Shown: positions 1 through 6,470, counted from the first letter of the stretch. The stretch is 8,600 bases of DNA from Planctomycetaceae bacterium (GCA_031267635.1 JAIRYX010000158.1:1-8600), one strand, 5' to 3'. Notes: generated by a model not told the origin, from the letters alone. Numbers and translations: made by a program.

Positions 1-1035
1 GTGACGCACAACTTATTTTTTGAGGAAACGTTTGGCATAGTGACGCTTGCCATTGCGTTTCTGAAAAAATATTTGCCGCGAGCGATTCGGCGTAAACTCG
101 ATCTTGAAAAACTGGTGGTTGAAAAGATAAAATTTCGGGATATTACCTTTCGGGAAACGCGACCTGATATTGTTTACAGCGTTCCGACGCTCAAGGGGAA
201 TCGCATTGTCCACATTCATATTATCATTGAGCATAAATCGTTGGACGATCATGGCGCGATTTATCAGTTGCATGAATATGTTACGCGTCTGAACGGCGAT
301 GAAGTCCGTGAACGTTTAATTGACCCCCAAACAAAACATCGCAAGAGATGGCCTAAAGATTTTCGATTGTCGCCGGTGATTGCGATTATTTTACATCATG
401 GCAATCCGGCGTTTACCGGCAAAACGGAGTATGCGGAACTTTTCAATCTTGACGAGTTTGAAGAATTACGAGAACTTCAGCCGCACTTGCAAGCCATTCT
501 TGTCGATTTGTCGATTATTGAGGAATCGAATATTCCTCGCGACTCGGACGCTCCCGAATTGTACGTCGCTTTATTGATTATGAAAATCATTTTCAGCACG
601 AATCGCGTGACGTTGAAAAATAAATTTTATGAAATTCTCGATGAATTAAACCCGTATTCCCAAGCTCCCAAGTATCGACGCATTATCCGATCGCTTTGGT
701 GCTATTTAGTTTATAATGCAGAAAAAATTAACGAAGCGGACTTTAAAGAACTCGAATCAGTCGTCCGCGAAACAATAGGAGATGATAACATGCCGACTTT
801 AGTGCAACATTTTGTCAATAGAGGGAAAATTGAAGGGAAAATTGAAGGGAAGATTGAAGGAAAGATTGAAACAATTATTGAAATACTTAATGAACGTTTT
901 GATAATGTTTCAATTGCAATGACTGAAAAAATTGCCATTATAGAAAACATTGCAAAACTTTCCTCTCTTGTCAAGATTGCCATGACATGCCAAACCCTTG
1001 ACGATTTTGAAAACGCCTTGGCAAGCGGACTTTAA
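1..1035 (+). CDS. Rpn family PD-(D/E)XK nuclease (recombination-promoting nuclease / Transposase_31 type), 5' end at window edge
   Basis: The 344 readable residues match the Rpn (Transposase_31) family. Family members are DNA endonucleases; E. coli RpnA promotes recombination and some members act in phage defence. The N-terminal FFEETF and FLKKYLP motifs are typical. The likely nuclease core is D56 in RPDIVY and E77-x-K79 in IIEHKS, followed by Y93 in HEYVTRL and SPVIAIILHHGNPAF near residues 124-138. A GKIE repeat (about 275-290) leads into a short C-terminal tail. The first codon read is GTG at base 1; family proteins usually have a few residues before this motif, so the true start is probably upstream of the window. 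The stop lies inside the second copy of a direct repeat, which supplies the last three residues in a shifted frame. Family assignment is firm. Whether this copy is active, and whether it acts in defence or recombination, is inference. Confidence 0.88.
   Translation: MTHNLFFEETFGIVTLAIAFLKKYLPRAIRRKLDLEKLVVEKIKFRDITFRETRPDIVYSVPTLKGNRIVHIHIIIEHKSLDDHGAIYQLHEYVTRLNGDEVRERLIDPQTKHRKRWPKDFRLSPVIAIILHHGNPAFTGKTEYAELFNLDEFEELRELQPHLQAILVDLSIIEESNIPRDSDAPELYVALLIMKIIFSTNRVTLKNKFYEILDELNPYSQAPKYRRIIRSLWCYLVYNAEKINEADFKELESVVRETIGDDNMPTLVQHFVNRGKIEGKIEGKIEGKIETIIEILNERFDNVSIAMTEKIAIIENIAKLSSLVKIAMTCQTLDDFENALASGL
734..846 (+). repeat. Direct repeat, copy 1 (113 bp, inside the nuclease gene)
   Basis: Bases 734-801 are identical to 1023-1090 (68 bp). 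The match continues to 846/1135 with only four mismatches (802, 812, 828, 836). The copies are offset by 289 bp, which is not a multiple of three, so the second copy is read in a different frame from the nuclease. Outside this block the DNA similarity stops abruptly. Confidence 0.97.
777..792 (+). promoter_or_regulatory. Internal ribosome binding site and ATG in the nuclease gene
   Basis: AGGAG (777-781), eight bases, then ATG (790-792), in frame with the nuclease. It is an unusual feature because it lies deep inside a coding region and is stronger than the signals before the glycosyltransferase and trkA genes in this window. Confidence 0.5.
790..1035 (+). CDS. Possible intragenic RpnS-like C-terminal protein, in frame within the nuclease gene
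   Basis: An ATG at codon 264 of the nuclease (MPTLVQHF) is preceded by AGGAG at 777-781 with 8 bases between, a near-ideal Shine-Dalgarno arrangement inside a coding sequence. It would give an 81-residue protein: the GKIE repeat plus the 55-residue tail. In E. coli rpn genes, a separately translated C-terminal protein (RpnS) is reported to inhibit the full-length toxic nuclease, so this could be an antitoxin. The start signal is seen directly; expression and antitoxin function are inference from that precedent. The alternative is chance purine richness in a lysine/glutamate-rich gene, but the same signal is retained in the orphan copy at 1079. Confidence 0.42.
   Translation: MPTLVQHFVNRGKIEGKIEGKIEGKIETIIEILNERFDNVSIAMTEKIAIIENIAKLSSLVKIAMTCQTLDDFENALASGL
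823..870 (+). repeat. Four 12-bp tandem repeats encoding Gly-Lys-Ile-Glu
   Basis: Four consecutive 12-base units (GGGAAAATTGAA and close variants at 823, 835, 847 and 859) encode GKIE four times. The orphan tail has two matching units at 1112 and 1124 (GKIE, EKIE). The unit is a multiple of three, so changes in copy number keep the frame. Similar charged repeats before the C-terminus are common in this family and probably form a helical or coiled linker. Confidence 0.95.
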
Positions 1036-1135
1036 AGAACTCGAATCAGTCGTCCGCGAAACAATAGGAGATGATAACATGCCGACTTTATTGCAACATT
1101 GTGTCAATAGAGGGAAGATTGAAGAGAAAATTGAA
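1023..1135 (+). repeat. Direct repeat, copy 2 (heads the orphan tail)
   Basis: Second copy of the 734-846 segment, 109 of 113 bases identical. It overlaps the nuclease stop: TAA at 1033-1035 is formed from CTTTAAAG of the repeat read out of frame. It contains the AGGAG and ATG that would start the orphan tail protein. Confidence 0.97.
1066..1081 (+). promoter_or_regulatory. Ribosome binding site for the orphan tail frame
   Basis: This is the same AGGAG-8-ATG arrangement as at 777-792, carried over in the duplicated segment. It decides the start of the orphan frame at 1079 over the upstream TTG at 998. Confidence 0.5.
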
Positions 1136-1300
1136 ACGATTCTTCGTTTACTTACTCGTCGTTTTGGTCAGTGTTCAGGGACAATTGAAGTACAACTCAG
1201 CGAGATTACCGATTTGGAGCGTCTGAATCAACTTTGGGACGTCGCTTATGATTGCCGGAATCTTGAGGAATTTTCCGACGCACTGGAAAGCGAACGATGA
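1079..1300 (+). CDS. Orphan second Rpn C-terminal tail, possible stand-alone RpnS-like protein (73 aa)
   Basis: This frame begins at ATG 1079 (MPTLLQHCVNRGKIEEKIE) and ends at TGA 1300. Its first 19 residues differ from codons 264-282 of the upstream nuclease at only three positions. The next 55 residues (ETILRLLTRRFG...LEESER-like end, closing SDALESER) align without gaps to the nuclease's own 55-residue tail but share only about 17 identities. LLTRRFG is typical of Rpn-family tails. AGGAG at 1066-1070 sits 8 bases before the ATG, and this is the first ATG in its frame after the nuclease stop. The frame can be extended upstream to TTG 998, overlapping the nuclease end, but with no supporting signal. 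It may be a translated antitoxin-like protein, or a relic of a displaced gene end. The open frame and intact start signal favour the former; function is not shown by sequence. Confidence 0.5.
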   Translation: MPTLLQHCVNRGKIEEKIETILRLLTRRFGQCSGTIEVQLSEITDLERLNQLWDVAYDCRNLEEFSDALESER

Positions 1301-1890
1301 AGAATTTGAATCAAGCTTTTGTGAAATAAATAGAAAAAGGTCGATGGTTTCGTTTTTGAGGGAAGTAGGTATTCGCTTGCCGAACGGCTGACAAACGATA
1401 AGCTACCTCTTAAAAATCCGAAGAATCAGCAGTTTTTTTACGATTTCTTCAATCTCTTTGAAAAATCTCTCTTGTAATACTCGCAGGATTTCATTAAGAT
1501 TACTCGTGTTTATTAAGGGATTTCTTTTGTAAATGATTTGATAGTACAAAAAAAGATTTTTTACTTTACAAAAGTCCTATTTCTTTTCAATGCAGTTTTC
1601 TCGAAAAAGACAAATTGCGGCTACTATGATAAGAACCCTACAAGAAATACCCTTAATTTTACCAAACAATTGAAATATTATAATTGTGTAAATTGAACTC
1701 GCCACAATGTATTTATAGGAAACTTCTAAAAAAACAACAATTTTAATGCGAAAGACTCAAATAACATCATGAAAAATACGAATTATTCTTCCTCTTGCCA
1801 TTTAACAAATAGTAACAATAGATATTTCGTGTTATTTTCGTGTAGCTTGTGCTTACATGGCGAGTTTTGAAAGGTTGTCTACAGTTATTT
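1301..1890. other. AT-rich intergenic region with no convincing gene
   Basis: About 590 bp between the orphan tail and the first glycosyltransferase. A stop-free stretch without a start codon at 1334-1477 reads as a plausible protein end (SLAERLTNDKLPLKNPKN... FFNLFEKSLL, then TAA) and may be a decayed gene remnant, but I cannot assign it. An inverted repeat, CTTTTGTAAA (1524-1533) with TTTACAAAAG (1565-1574), has a 31-base loop and no following T-run. The stretch upstream of 1891 must hold the glycosyltransferase promoter, but no clear -35/-10 pair stands out. Confidence 0.6.
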
Positions 1891-2919
1891 ATGAACACCA
1901 ATATTAATATTTCCATTATCATTCCCGTTTACAACGTGGAGCTGTATTTGAGAGAATGTCTTGAGTCCGTCGTTAATCAAACGATGCGGGAGATTCAGAT
2001 TATTTGCGTGAATGACGGTTCGACGGACAATTCGCCTGTGATTTTGGAAGAATACGCGAAAAAAGATAACCGTATTGAAATTATTCATCAGAAAAATCAA
2101 GGTCCTGGAGCGGCGAGAAATACCGGTATGCTTTCAGTGCGTGGTAAATATACTTATTTTCTGGATGCGGATGATTGGGTTGATACCGCGTTATGTGAAA
2201 AAACATATCAAAAAGCACTACAAACCGGCACTGAAATTCTTTTTTTCTTTTTACAGCGGATTGATCCGCGAAAAGGAACGCCACCTTTCACAAAAATTTC
2301 ACAAAACGATAAAATCACACCTAATGAAAGAATGGAAATTCTTGATTTTGGATTTCCTGTCATTAAACTTTATTCTACGCAATTTTTGAAACAACACGCT
2401 TTTTTATTTACGGAAAATCTTTATTTTGAAGATGTTCTTTTTCATTGGCAAACAACCATTTTGGCAAACAAAGTAGTCATTTTTCCTGAAACGCTCTATA
2501 ATTATCGCGTCCGTCTCGGTTCAACTCTGGAAAAATATAGTAAACAATATTGCGATATTGTTCCTATTTATGATTTGATTGAAAAATTTCTTAAAGAAAA
2601 CCAATTTTACGAAACTTACAAAATGAAGTTTTTGCAGTCAAAATATAAAATTTTTCAGATTAACTATCAGCACATTACTTCCAAGTACAAGCCCCAAATG
2701 TTGGAGATGATTCGGAAATCTATCAGTAATGAAGAATTGGTCTATTGCCAAAAACATTCGCTTCTTCGGGGAAGATCGCGTGATTTTTTAGCGTCATTCG
2801 CAGGTAGCAAGCTGGCAAAAATCCGTTATGCCGGAAGAATTATGCTTTATCATACGGAATGGCTGATCATCCGTTTGTATCACGCTGTTTTACGATTGGC
2901 AAAGTGTACAAAAAAATAA
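1891..2919 (+). CDS. Family 2 glycosyltransferase (GT-A fold)
   Basis: The 342-residue protein transfers a sugar from a nucleotide donor, most likely in surface polysaccharide, LPS or capsule assembly on the cytoplasmic side of the membrane. The N-terminal GT2 domain starts with ISIIIPVYN (7-15). VNDGSTDNS (D42, D46) binds the nucleotide, QGPGAARNTG (70-79) is characteristic, and FLDADDWVD carries the metal-binding DxD (D92, D94, D95). FEDVLFHW further on matches the ED motif often seen in these enzymes. The C-terminus is basic with an aromatic-rich stretch (about 315-342) that may touch the membrane. ATG 1891 was chosen because it directly precedes the conserved first strand; a GTG at 1849 would add 14 residues unlike the family. 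No good Shine-Dalgarno is seen for either. Sugar specificity cannot be read from sequence. Confidence 0.93.
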   Translation: MNTNINISIIIPVYNVELYLRECLESVVNQTMREIQIICVNDGSTDNSPVILEEYAKKDNRIEIIHQKNQGPGAARNTGMLSVRGKYTYFLDADDWVDTALCEKTYQKALQTGTEILFFFLQRIDPRKGTPPFTKISQNDKITPNERMEILDFGFPVIKLYSTQFLKQHAFLFTENLYFEDVLFHWQTTILANKVVIFPETLYNYRVRLGSTLEKYSKQYCDIVPIYDLIEKFLKENQFYETYKMKFLQSKYKIFQINYQHITSKYKPQMLEMIRKSISNEELVYCQKHSLLRGRSRDFLASFAGSKLAKIRYAGRIMLYHTEWLIIRLYHAVLRLAKCTKK

Positions 2920-3187
2920 AAGAGTACTCTCAAAACGAACCATAGAGTTCACTGACTATACTCCTCACACTTGAAATTTCGATTTTTAGACAATGTTCAT
3001 CATGTCCCCAAAACTCTTTTTGTCTCTCATATCCCTTTGTTGATGAAAACAGAATTTTAAGATATGAGAAGTATAGACGATTTAATTTTTTATTATTGAT
3101 GGATAACTATTTCTCTTTAACCTTTAGTGTTCTCTGTGATTAAAATTTTGTTTTTAGAGGTTTCACAAAGAAAGAAATTGGATAAAC

Positions 3188-4213
3188 ATGTCCGAGCCGT
3201 TTTTTCATATTGCGATTGCTTCCGATTGGAATTATCTTCCTCATGCAGGAACAGTGTTTCGGTCGATTTATCAGAATCAGCGTCATCCTTTATTTTTTCA
3301 TTTAATGACAATTGATCCCAAAGTTGCCGATGACCCGAAAATACGCCAACTTTTTGACGAGATGAACTCAGAAATATGTCAAGCGGAAATTCTTTTGATT
3401 GACGAACACGATTCCTTCCTTGCCGCGCAACCTCAAGGCGGCGTTACTCCTTATCAATCGGCTTATCTGCGTTTTATTGCGTCCGATCAAATCCATGCGG
3501 ACAGAATACTCTATTTGGATTGCGATACGATTATTCTTGATGACTTGGAAGAAATTTTCTCGCTGGATTTTGGTAATAAGACCATTGCCGCTGTACCGGA
3601 GCTCTTTGCCGGTGCGTTCATTTTTGAGAAAGGATTTGGGCTTCGATATTTTAATTCCGGCGTTATGCTCATCAACGCCAAATTATGGCGTGAAAATCAT
3701 CTCACGGAAAAAATCATTCATTTTATGAAATATCGATTCAACAAATTGAACGAAAATAAAAAACACTATGGCGATCAAGACATTCTTAATATTTTTTTTC
3801 AAGGTCAGGTCGTTTATTTGCATCCGCGATATAATCTTGTGAATCCGGTTTTACTTCGGCGATGGTATTTTTCAGGAAAACTTTTTGACGATGCGGTGAC
3901 ACATCCGGCGATTGTCCATTTTGCGGGCGGCACGAAACCTTGGAATTACTGGGACGGACATCCGCTTGCCGACAAATATTTGTTCTACCGCAAGCAAACG
4001 CCTTGGGCGGATATTGTTCTCCCCCAAACGACATTGTCGCAAATTTTGAGACTTTGTTCTAAACGGTCAAAATACCATTTTTCGCGGCTGATTTATCCGC
4101 TTGCCGATTTTTTTCGCCGCGTTTTCGGTTATCCGTCCCGAAAAGTTCGCTCTGAATTGATTGAGTATCTCATGGCGGAAACGGCGGCAATTCAAGAAGA
4201 TGAAACAGCATAA
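3188..4213 (+). CDS. Family 8 glycosyltransferase (LgtC / WaaJ-like)
   Basis: The 341-residue protein has the full GT8 signature. HIAIASDWNYLPHAGTVFRSI (7-27) contacts the nucleotide sugar. ILYLDCDTII carries the DxD metal site (D111, D113). YFNSGVMLIN (154-163), YGDQDILN (D196, D198) and HFAGGTKPW (244-252, with a likely metal-binding H244) follow in the expected order. Family members are retaining glucosyl- or galactosyltransferases that extend LPS cores or other glycans. The C-terminal 70 residues are basic and aromatic (RLIYPLADFFRRVFGYPSRK), as in membrane-associated LgtC-type enzymes. It lies 268 bp after the GT2 gene on the same strand, so the two may serve the same glycan but probably have separate promoters. 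No strong Shine-Dalgarno precedes ATG 3188. Acceptor and sugar are unknown. Confidence 0.94.
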   Translation: MSEPFFHIAIASDWNYLPHAGTVFRSIYQNQRHPLFFHLMTIDPKVADDPKIRQLFDEMNSEICQAEILLIDEHDSFLAAQPQGGVTPYQSAYLRFIASDQIHADRILYLDCDTIILDDLEEIFSLDFGNKTIAAVPELFAGAFIFEKGFGLRYFNSGVMLINAKLWRENHLTEKIIHFMKYRFNKLNENKKHYGDQDILNIFFQGQVVYLHPRYNLVNPVLLRRWYFSGKLFDDAVTHPAIVHFAGGTKPWNYWDGHPLADKYLFYRKQTPWADIVLPQTTLSQILRLCSKRSKYHFSRLIYPLADFFRRVFGYPSRKVRSELIEYLMAETAAIQEDETA

Positions 4214-4300
4214 ACTCAAGTGTTAAGCCAGAGTTCCTCGTTCATCATGCCGCAGGAGTCCGCAAAGAATCGATAAAAAGTCTCTCTATATATTTTCAAT

Positions 4301-4391
4301 GAACTTTGTCGTTTTGTAACTATACAATTACCCAAGTACGGATTTATTGGCTTTGAGCAACTGAATAGTTACCAGCGAACTTTGTCGTTTT
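4301..4391 (+). repeat. 15-bp direct repeats flanking a palindromic element upstream of trkA
   Basis: GAACTTTGTCGTTTT occurs at 4301-4315 and again at 4377-4391. The two copies bracket the palindromic element at 4316-4372 almost exactly. They could mark a duplication made when the element inserted, or be part of a longer repeat unit. Confidence 0.85.
4316..4372. repeat. Interspersed palindromic element, copy A
   Basis: The ends GTAACTATAC and GAATAGTTAC are inverted repeats; about 15 of the outer 19 positions pair. The centre reads AGTACGGATTTATTGG. It is related to copies at 5998-6051 and 6389-6448 and lies 44 bp before the trkA start, so it may be transcribed in the trkA leader. Confidence 0.85.
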
Positions 4392-4416
4392 TAGAAATTC
4401 CTATAAGAAAAATCAA

Positions 4417-5766
4417 ATGAGAATCCTTGTACTTGGCGGCGGAACGGTCGGCGGTTCGATTGCGGAAGTCCTTTGTCAACAACGGCACAAAGTAACGATT
4501 GTCGAAAAAAATCCTGACGTTGCCGAACAACTTGATACGGAGTTGGACGTCAATGTTGTTGTCGGTTCCGCGTCGGAATCAAGCGTTTTATTTCAGGCAA
4601 GCGGCGGTTCGGCTGATCTTTGTCTTGCGTTGACCGGTAATGACGAATGCAATATTGTCGCGGCAAGTATGGCAAAAGAAATGGGTGCCACTCGCGTCGC
4701 TGCAAGAGTTTATGCAAAAATCTTTCGCGATTTGAGTACATTTGACTACCAAAGCCATTTTCGGATTGACCGTCTTCTCAGCAGCGAGCATCTCACAGCA
4801 ATGGAGCTTGCTCGCCGGATTCGCGACACAACTTCTATCACGATTGAATATTTTGCTCGCGGACAAATCGAAATGCAGGACGTGATCATTATGCGTTCCT
4901 CTCATGCGACCGATAGAAAATTATATGAATTACAACTGCCGCCGGAAGCAAGGATTGGTGCGATTTGGAGAAATGGAAAAACCTTTATTCCGACCGCAAG
5001 CGACGTGGTGGAAGTGGGCGACCGGATGTCACTTTTGGGCGATCAGGACAAACTTGAGGAAGTGAAAAAAATGTTCTACATCCAATCGTTCAAGAAACAG
5101 AGCGTCATTATTGCGGGCGGCGGCGAAACCGGGCAGCATCTGGCGCAAGTTCTTTCCAATCGACACTATTCAGTAACCATCATGGACGCCAACAAAAAGC
5201 GTTGCGAAAATCTTGCTTCTGCAATGCGTGAAGTGACGGTTGTTCACGCGAATGCTTTACGTCGGAATGATTTAGAAGAAGAAGGAATTGGCGGCGCGGA
5301 TATATTTATCGCCTGCACCGGCGACGACGAAGACAACATTATGGCGTGTGTCGAGGCGGAAGCGTTGGGGGCAAAAAAACGAATGGCGGTTGTCACGCGG
5401 TCGGATTACGCGAATGTTATCAGCCGATTGGGGATCAATGAAATTGTCAGTCCGCGAAGTGTGATGACGCGGCAAGTGATTGGATTGTTGAACACTGGAC
5501 CGATTGTATTTCGTAATTCGTCGCTGGTCGGCGGCGGAATTGAAGTATTGGAAATCGAAGTACAAAAAGACGCTCCTGTAACGCAAGGAACGCTAAAAGA
5601 AGTGGTTTTACCGCCTAAAACGTTACTTGCGGCGATTCTCCGCGAAGGTTTCACCTTGTTACCAAACGCAAAAAGTGTTTTGCAACAAGGAGATACGGTT
5701 GTCGCCTTCGCGCATGCGGAAACGATTATTGATTTGGTGGCAGCGTTTACAGCGCCGAAAAATTGA
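4417..5766 (+). CDS. trkA: Trk system potassium transport regulator TrkA
   Basis: The 449-residue protein has the duplicated RCK architecture of TrkA (E. coli TrkA is about 458 residues). It is a cytoplasmic NAD(H)-binding subunit that gates the membrane potassium channel TrkH/TrkG. The first Rossmann domain begins ILVLGGGTVGGS (G7-x-G9-x-x-G12) with acidic E30 at the end of strand 2. The first TrkA_C domain spans about 148-222. The second Rossmann domain has VIIAGGGETGQH (G234-x-G236-x-x-G239) with D257, and the second TrkA_C domain spans about 373-446. ATG 4417 places the glycine motif at residue 7, as expected. There is no clear Shine-Dalgarno. The leader contains a palindromic repeat. No trkH or trkG lies in the window, so the channel must be encoded elsewhere. 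Both NAD sites look intact. Confidence 0.96.
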   Translation: MRILVLGGGTVGGSIAEVLCQQRHKVTIVEKNPDVAEQLDTELDVNVVVGSASESSVLFQASGGSADLCLALTGNDECNIVAASMAKEMGATRVAARVYAKIFRDLSTFDYQSHFRIDRLLSSEHLTAMELARRIRDTTSITIEYFARGQIEMQDVIIMRSSHATDRKLYELQLPPEARIGAIWRNGKTFIPTASDVVEVGDRMSLLGDQDKLEEVKKMFYIQSFKKQSVIIAGGGETGQHLAQVLSNRHYSVTIMDANKKRCENLASAMREVTVVHANALRRNDLEEEGIGGADIFIACTGDDEDNIMACVEAEALGAKKRMAVVTRSDYANVISRLGINEIVSPRSVMTRQVIGLLNTGPIVFRNSSLVGGGIEVLEIEVQKDAPVTQGTLKEVVLPPKTLLAAILREGFTLLPNAKSVLQQGDTVVAFAHAETIIDLVAAFTAPKN

Positions 5767-5808
5767 CGTTGCTAGACTTCGAAAGTATTAACTCATGTTA
5801 CGCACGCT

Positions 5809-5851
5809 AAATAAAAAAGCCGCCAAAGCATTGTTCGTTGATTTTTTATTT
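5809..5851. terminator. Possible AT-rich bidirectional terminator after trkA
   Basis: AAATAAAAAA (5809-5818) and TTTTTTATTT (5842-5851) are perfect inverted repeats around a 23-base loop, 42 bp past the trkA stop. The T-run is at the right place for the plus strand, but the stem has no G-C pairs, so terminator function is doubtful. Confidence 0.3.
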
Positions 5852-5888
5852 TTCGTTTGTAACTCATCATCTAAAACGTAAACGACAT

Positions 5889-5912
5889 CCCCCATAAGGG
5901 CGCGTTTGGGGG
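5889..5912. other. Small GC hairpin
   Basis: CCCCCA (5889-5894) pairs with TGGGGG (5907-5912) around a 12-base loop, followed by CTTTGTTGG. It could add to termination after trkA, but the tail is not a proper T-run. Confidence 0.35.
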
Positions 5913-5953
5913 CTTTGTTGGCTACGAAGGAAAACTTGATAAATAAGGGCTGA

Positions 5954-6005
5954 AATAGTAAAGCCGTTCGGATAATTGCAATAGTAAATTCTTTCGGATA
6001 ACTCT
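5954..6005 (+). repeat. Imperfect 26-bp tandem repeat, two units
   Basis: Two adjacent units, each beginning AATAGTAAA and sharing TTCGGATAA in the middle (5954-5979 and 5980-6005). The second unit runs into palindromic element copy B. Confidence 0.75.
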
Positions 6006-6051
6006 ACAGTTGCCATGCGGATTTATTTGATTTGGGCGACTGACTAGTTAC
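5998..6051. repeat. Interspersed palindromic element, copy B
   Basis: The left arm ATAACTCTACAGTTGCC pairs with the right arm GGGCGACTGACTAGTTAC, with three internal mismatches. The centre GCGGATTTATTTGATTTG matches copies A and C. Same orientation as the other copies. Confidence 0.82.
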
Positions 6052-6165
6052 TAAATTCTTTGTGTCTCCGTTGCTTTGTGAGAAAACATGAATTGAAAGT
6101 AATTTGTAACGATTCAGTCGGTTTGAAATATTTTTACTACGAAACGAGCGGCTGTTTGTGTTGCA

Positions 6166-6331
6166 AACCTCATTTTCTTAACAAAACAACCTCAGTAGCA
6201 AAACGGTTTCCTAAAAATCAATTTCATTACCTCATTATTTCTTTTTGGATGAGGTAATGTGGTTGGTTTTGGGGAGGATTCATTGGGCTACGGAGGTTGT
6301 TTTGTTAGGAAAATTAGGTGGAAATGAGGTT
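6166..6331. repeat. 166-bp long imperfect hairpin (MITE-like element or structured RNA)
   Basis: The outermost ten bases are perfect inverted repeats: AACCTCATTT (6166-6175) and AAATGAGGTT (6322-6331). Bases 6172-6198 pair with 6288-6314 at 25 of 27 positions, one of the two exceptions being a possible U-G wobble. The right arm carries about 12 extra bases, a local duplication of GGAAATGAGGT-like sequence. At the tip, CATTACCTCAT (6225-6235) pairs perfectly with ATGAGGTAATG (6249-6259) around 13 bases. ACCTCA occurs three times in the left half. There is no transposase or clear target-site duplication. A small non-autonomous element or a transcribed hairpin between convergent genes are both possible. 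Confidence 0.85.
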
Positions 6332-6388
6332 GAAAATACGAAATACTCGCATCGAAATTGCGCCGAATGACTTACATTCCACTGAATC

Positions 6389-6448
6389 GTTACTAATTAT
6401 GCAGTCGCCCGGTACGGATTTATGTGGTTTGAACGACTGAATAGTTAC
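6389..6448. repeat. Interspersed palindromic element, copy C
   Basis: CAGTCG (6402-6407) and CGACTG (6434-6439) form a perfect inner stem; the outer arms are GTTACTAATTATG and AATAGTTAC. The centre GGTACGGATTTATGTGG matches copy A. It lies 22 bp past the oxidoreductase stop on that gene's transcript, so it could form a 3' hairpin there, but no T-run follows. Confidence 0.85.
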
Positions 6449-6470
6449 CTTTTTTGTTCCTTCTCAAGTT

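Larger units (their letters stand above)
5767..6470. other. Convergent intergenic region between trkA and the oxidoreductase, repeat-filled
   Basis: About 700 bp between two genes that point at each other, so no gene promoter is required here. It holds an AT-only inverted repeat, a small GC hairpin, a 26-bp tandem repeat, two copies of the palindromic element and a 166-bp hairpin. A 65-codon frame at 6060-6257 runs through one arm of that hairpin, looks unlike any protein and is not called. Confidence 0.8.

Noticed and set aside
1849..1890. N-terminal extension of the GT2 protein from GTG 1849
   Set aside because: The 14 added residues precede the conserved IIIPVYN strand and are unlike family N-termini; ATG 1891 fits better.
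2921..2930. AGAGTACTCT palindrome after the GT2 stop as a terminator or operator
   Set aside because: A 10-bp perfect palindrome with no loop and no T-run; too short to support a function.
6060..6257. 65-codon plus-strand frame
   Set aside because: Runs into one arm and the tip of the 166-bp hairpin and has no protein-like features.
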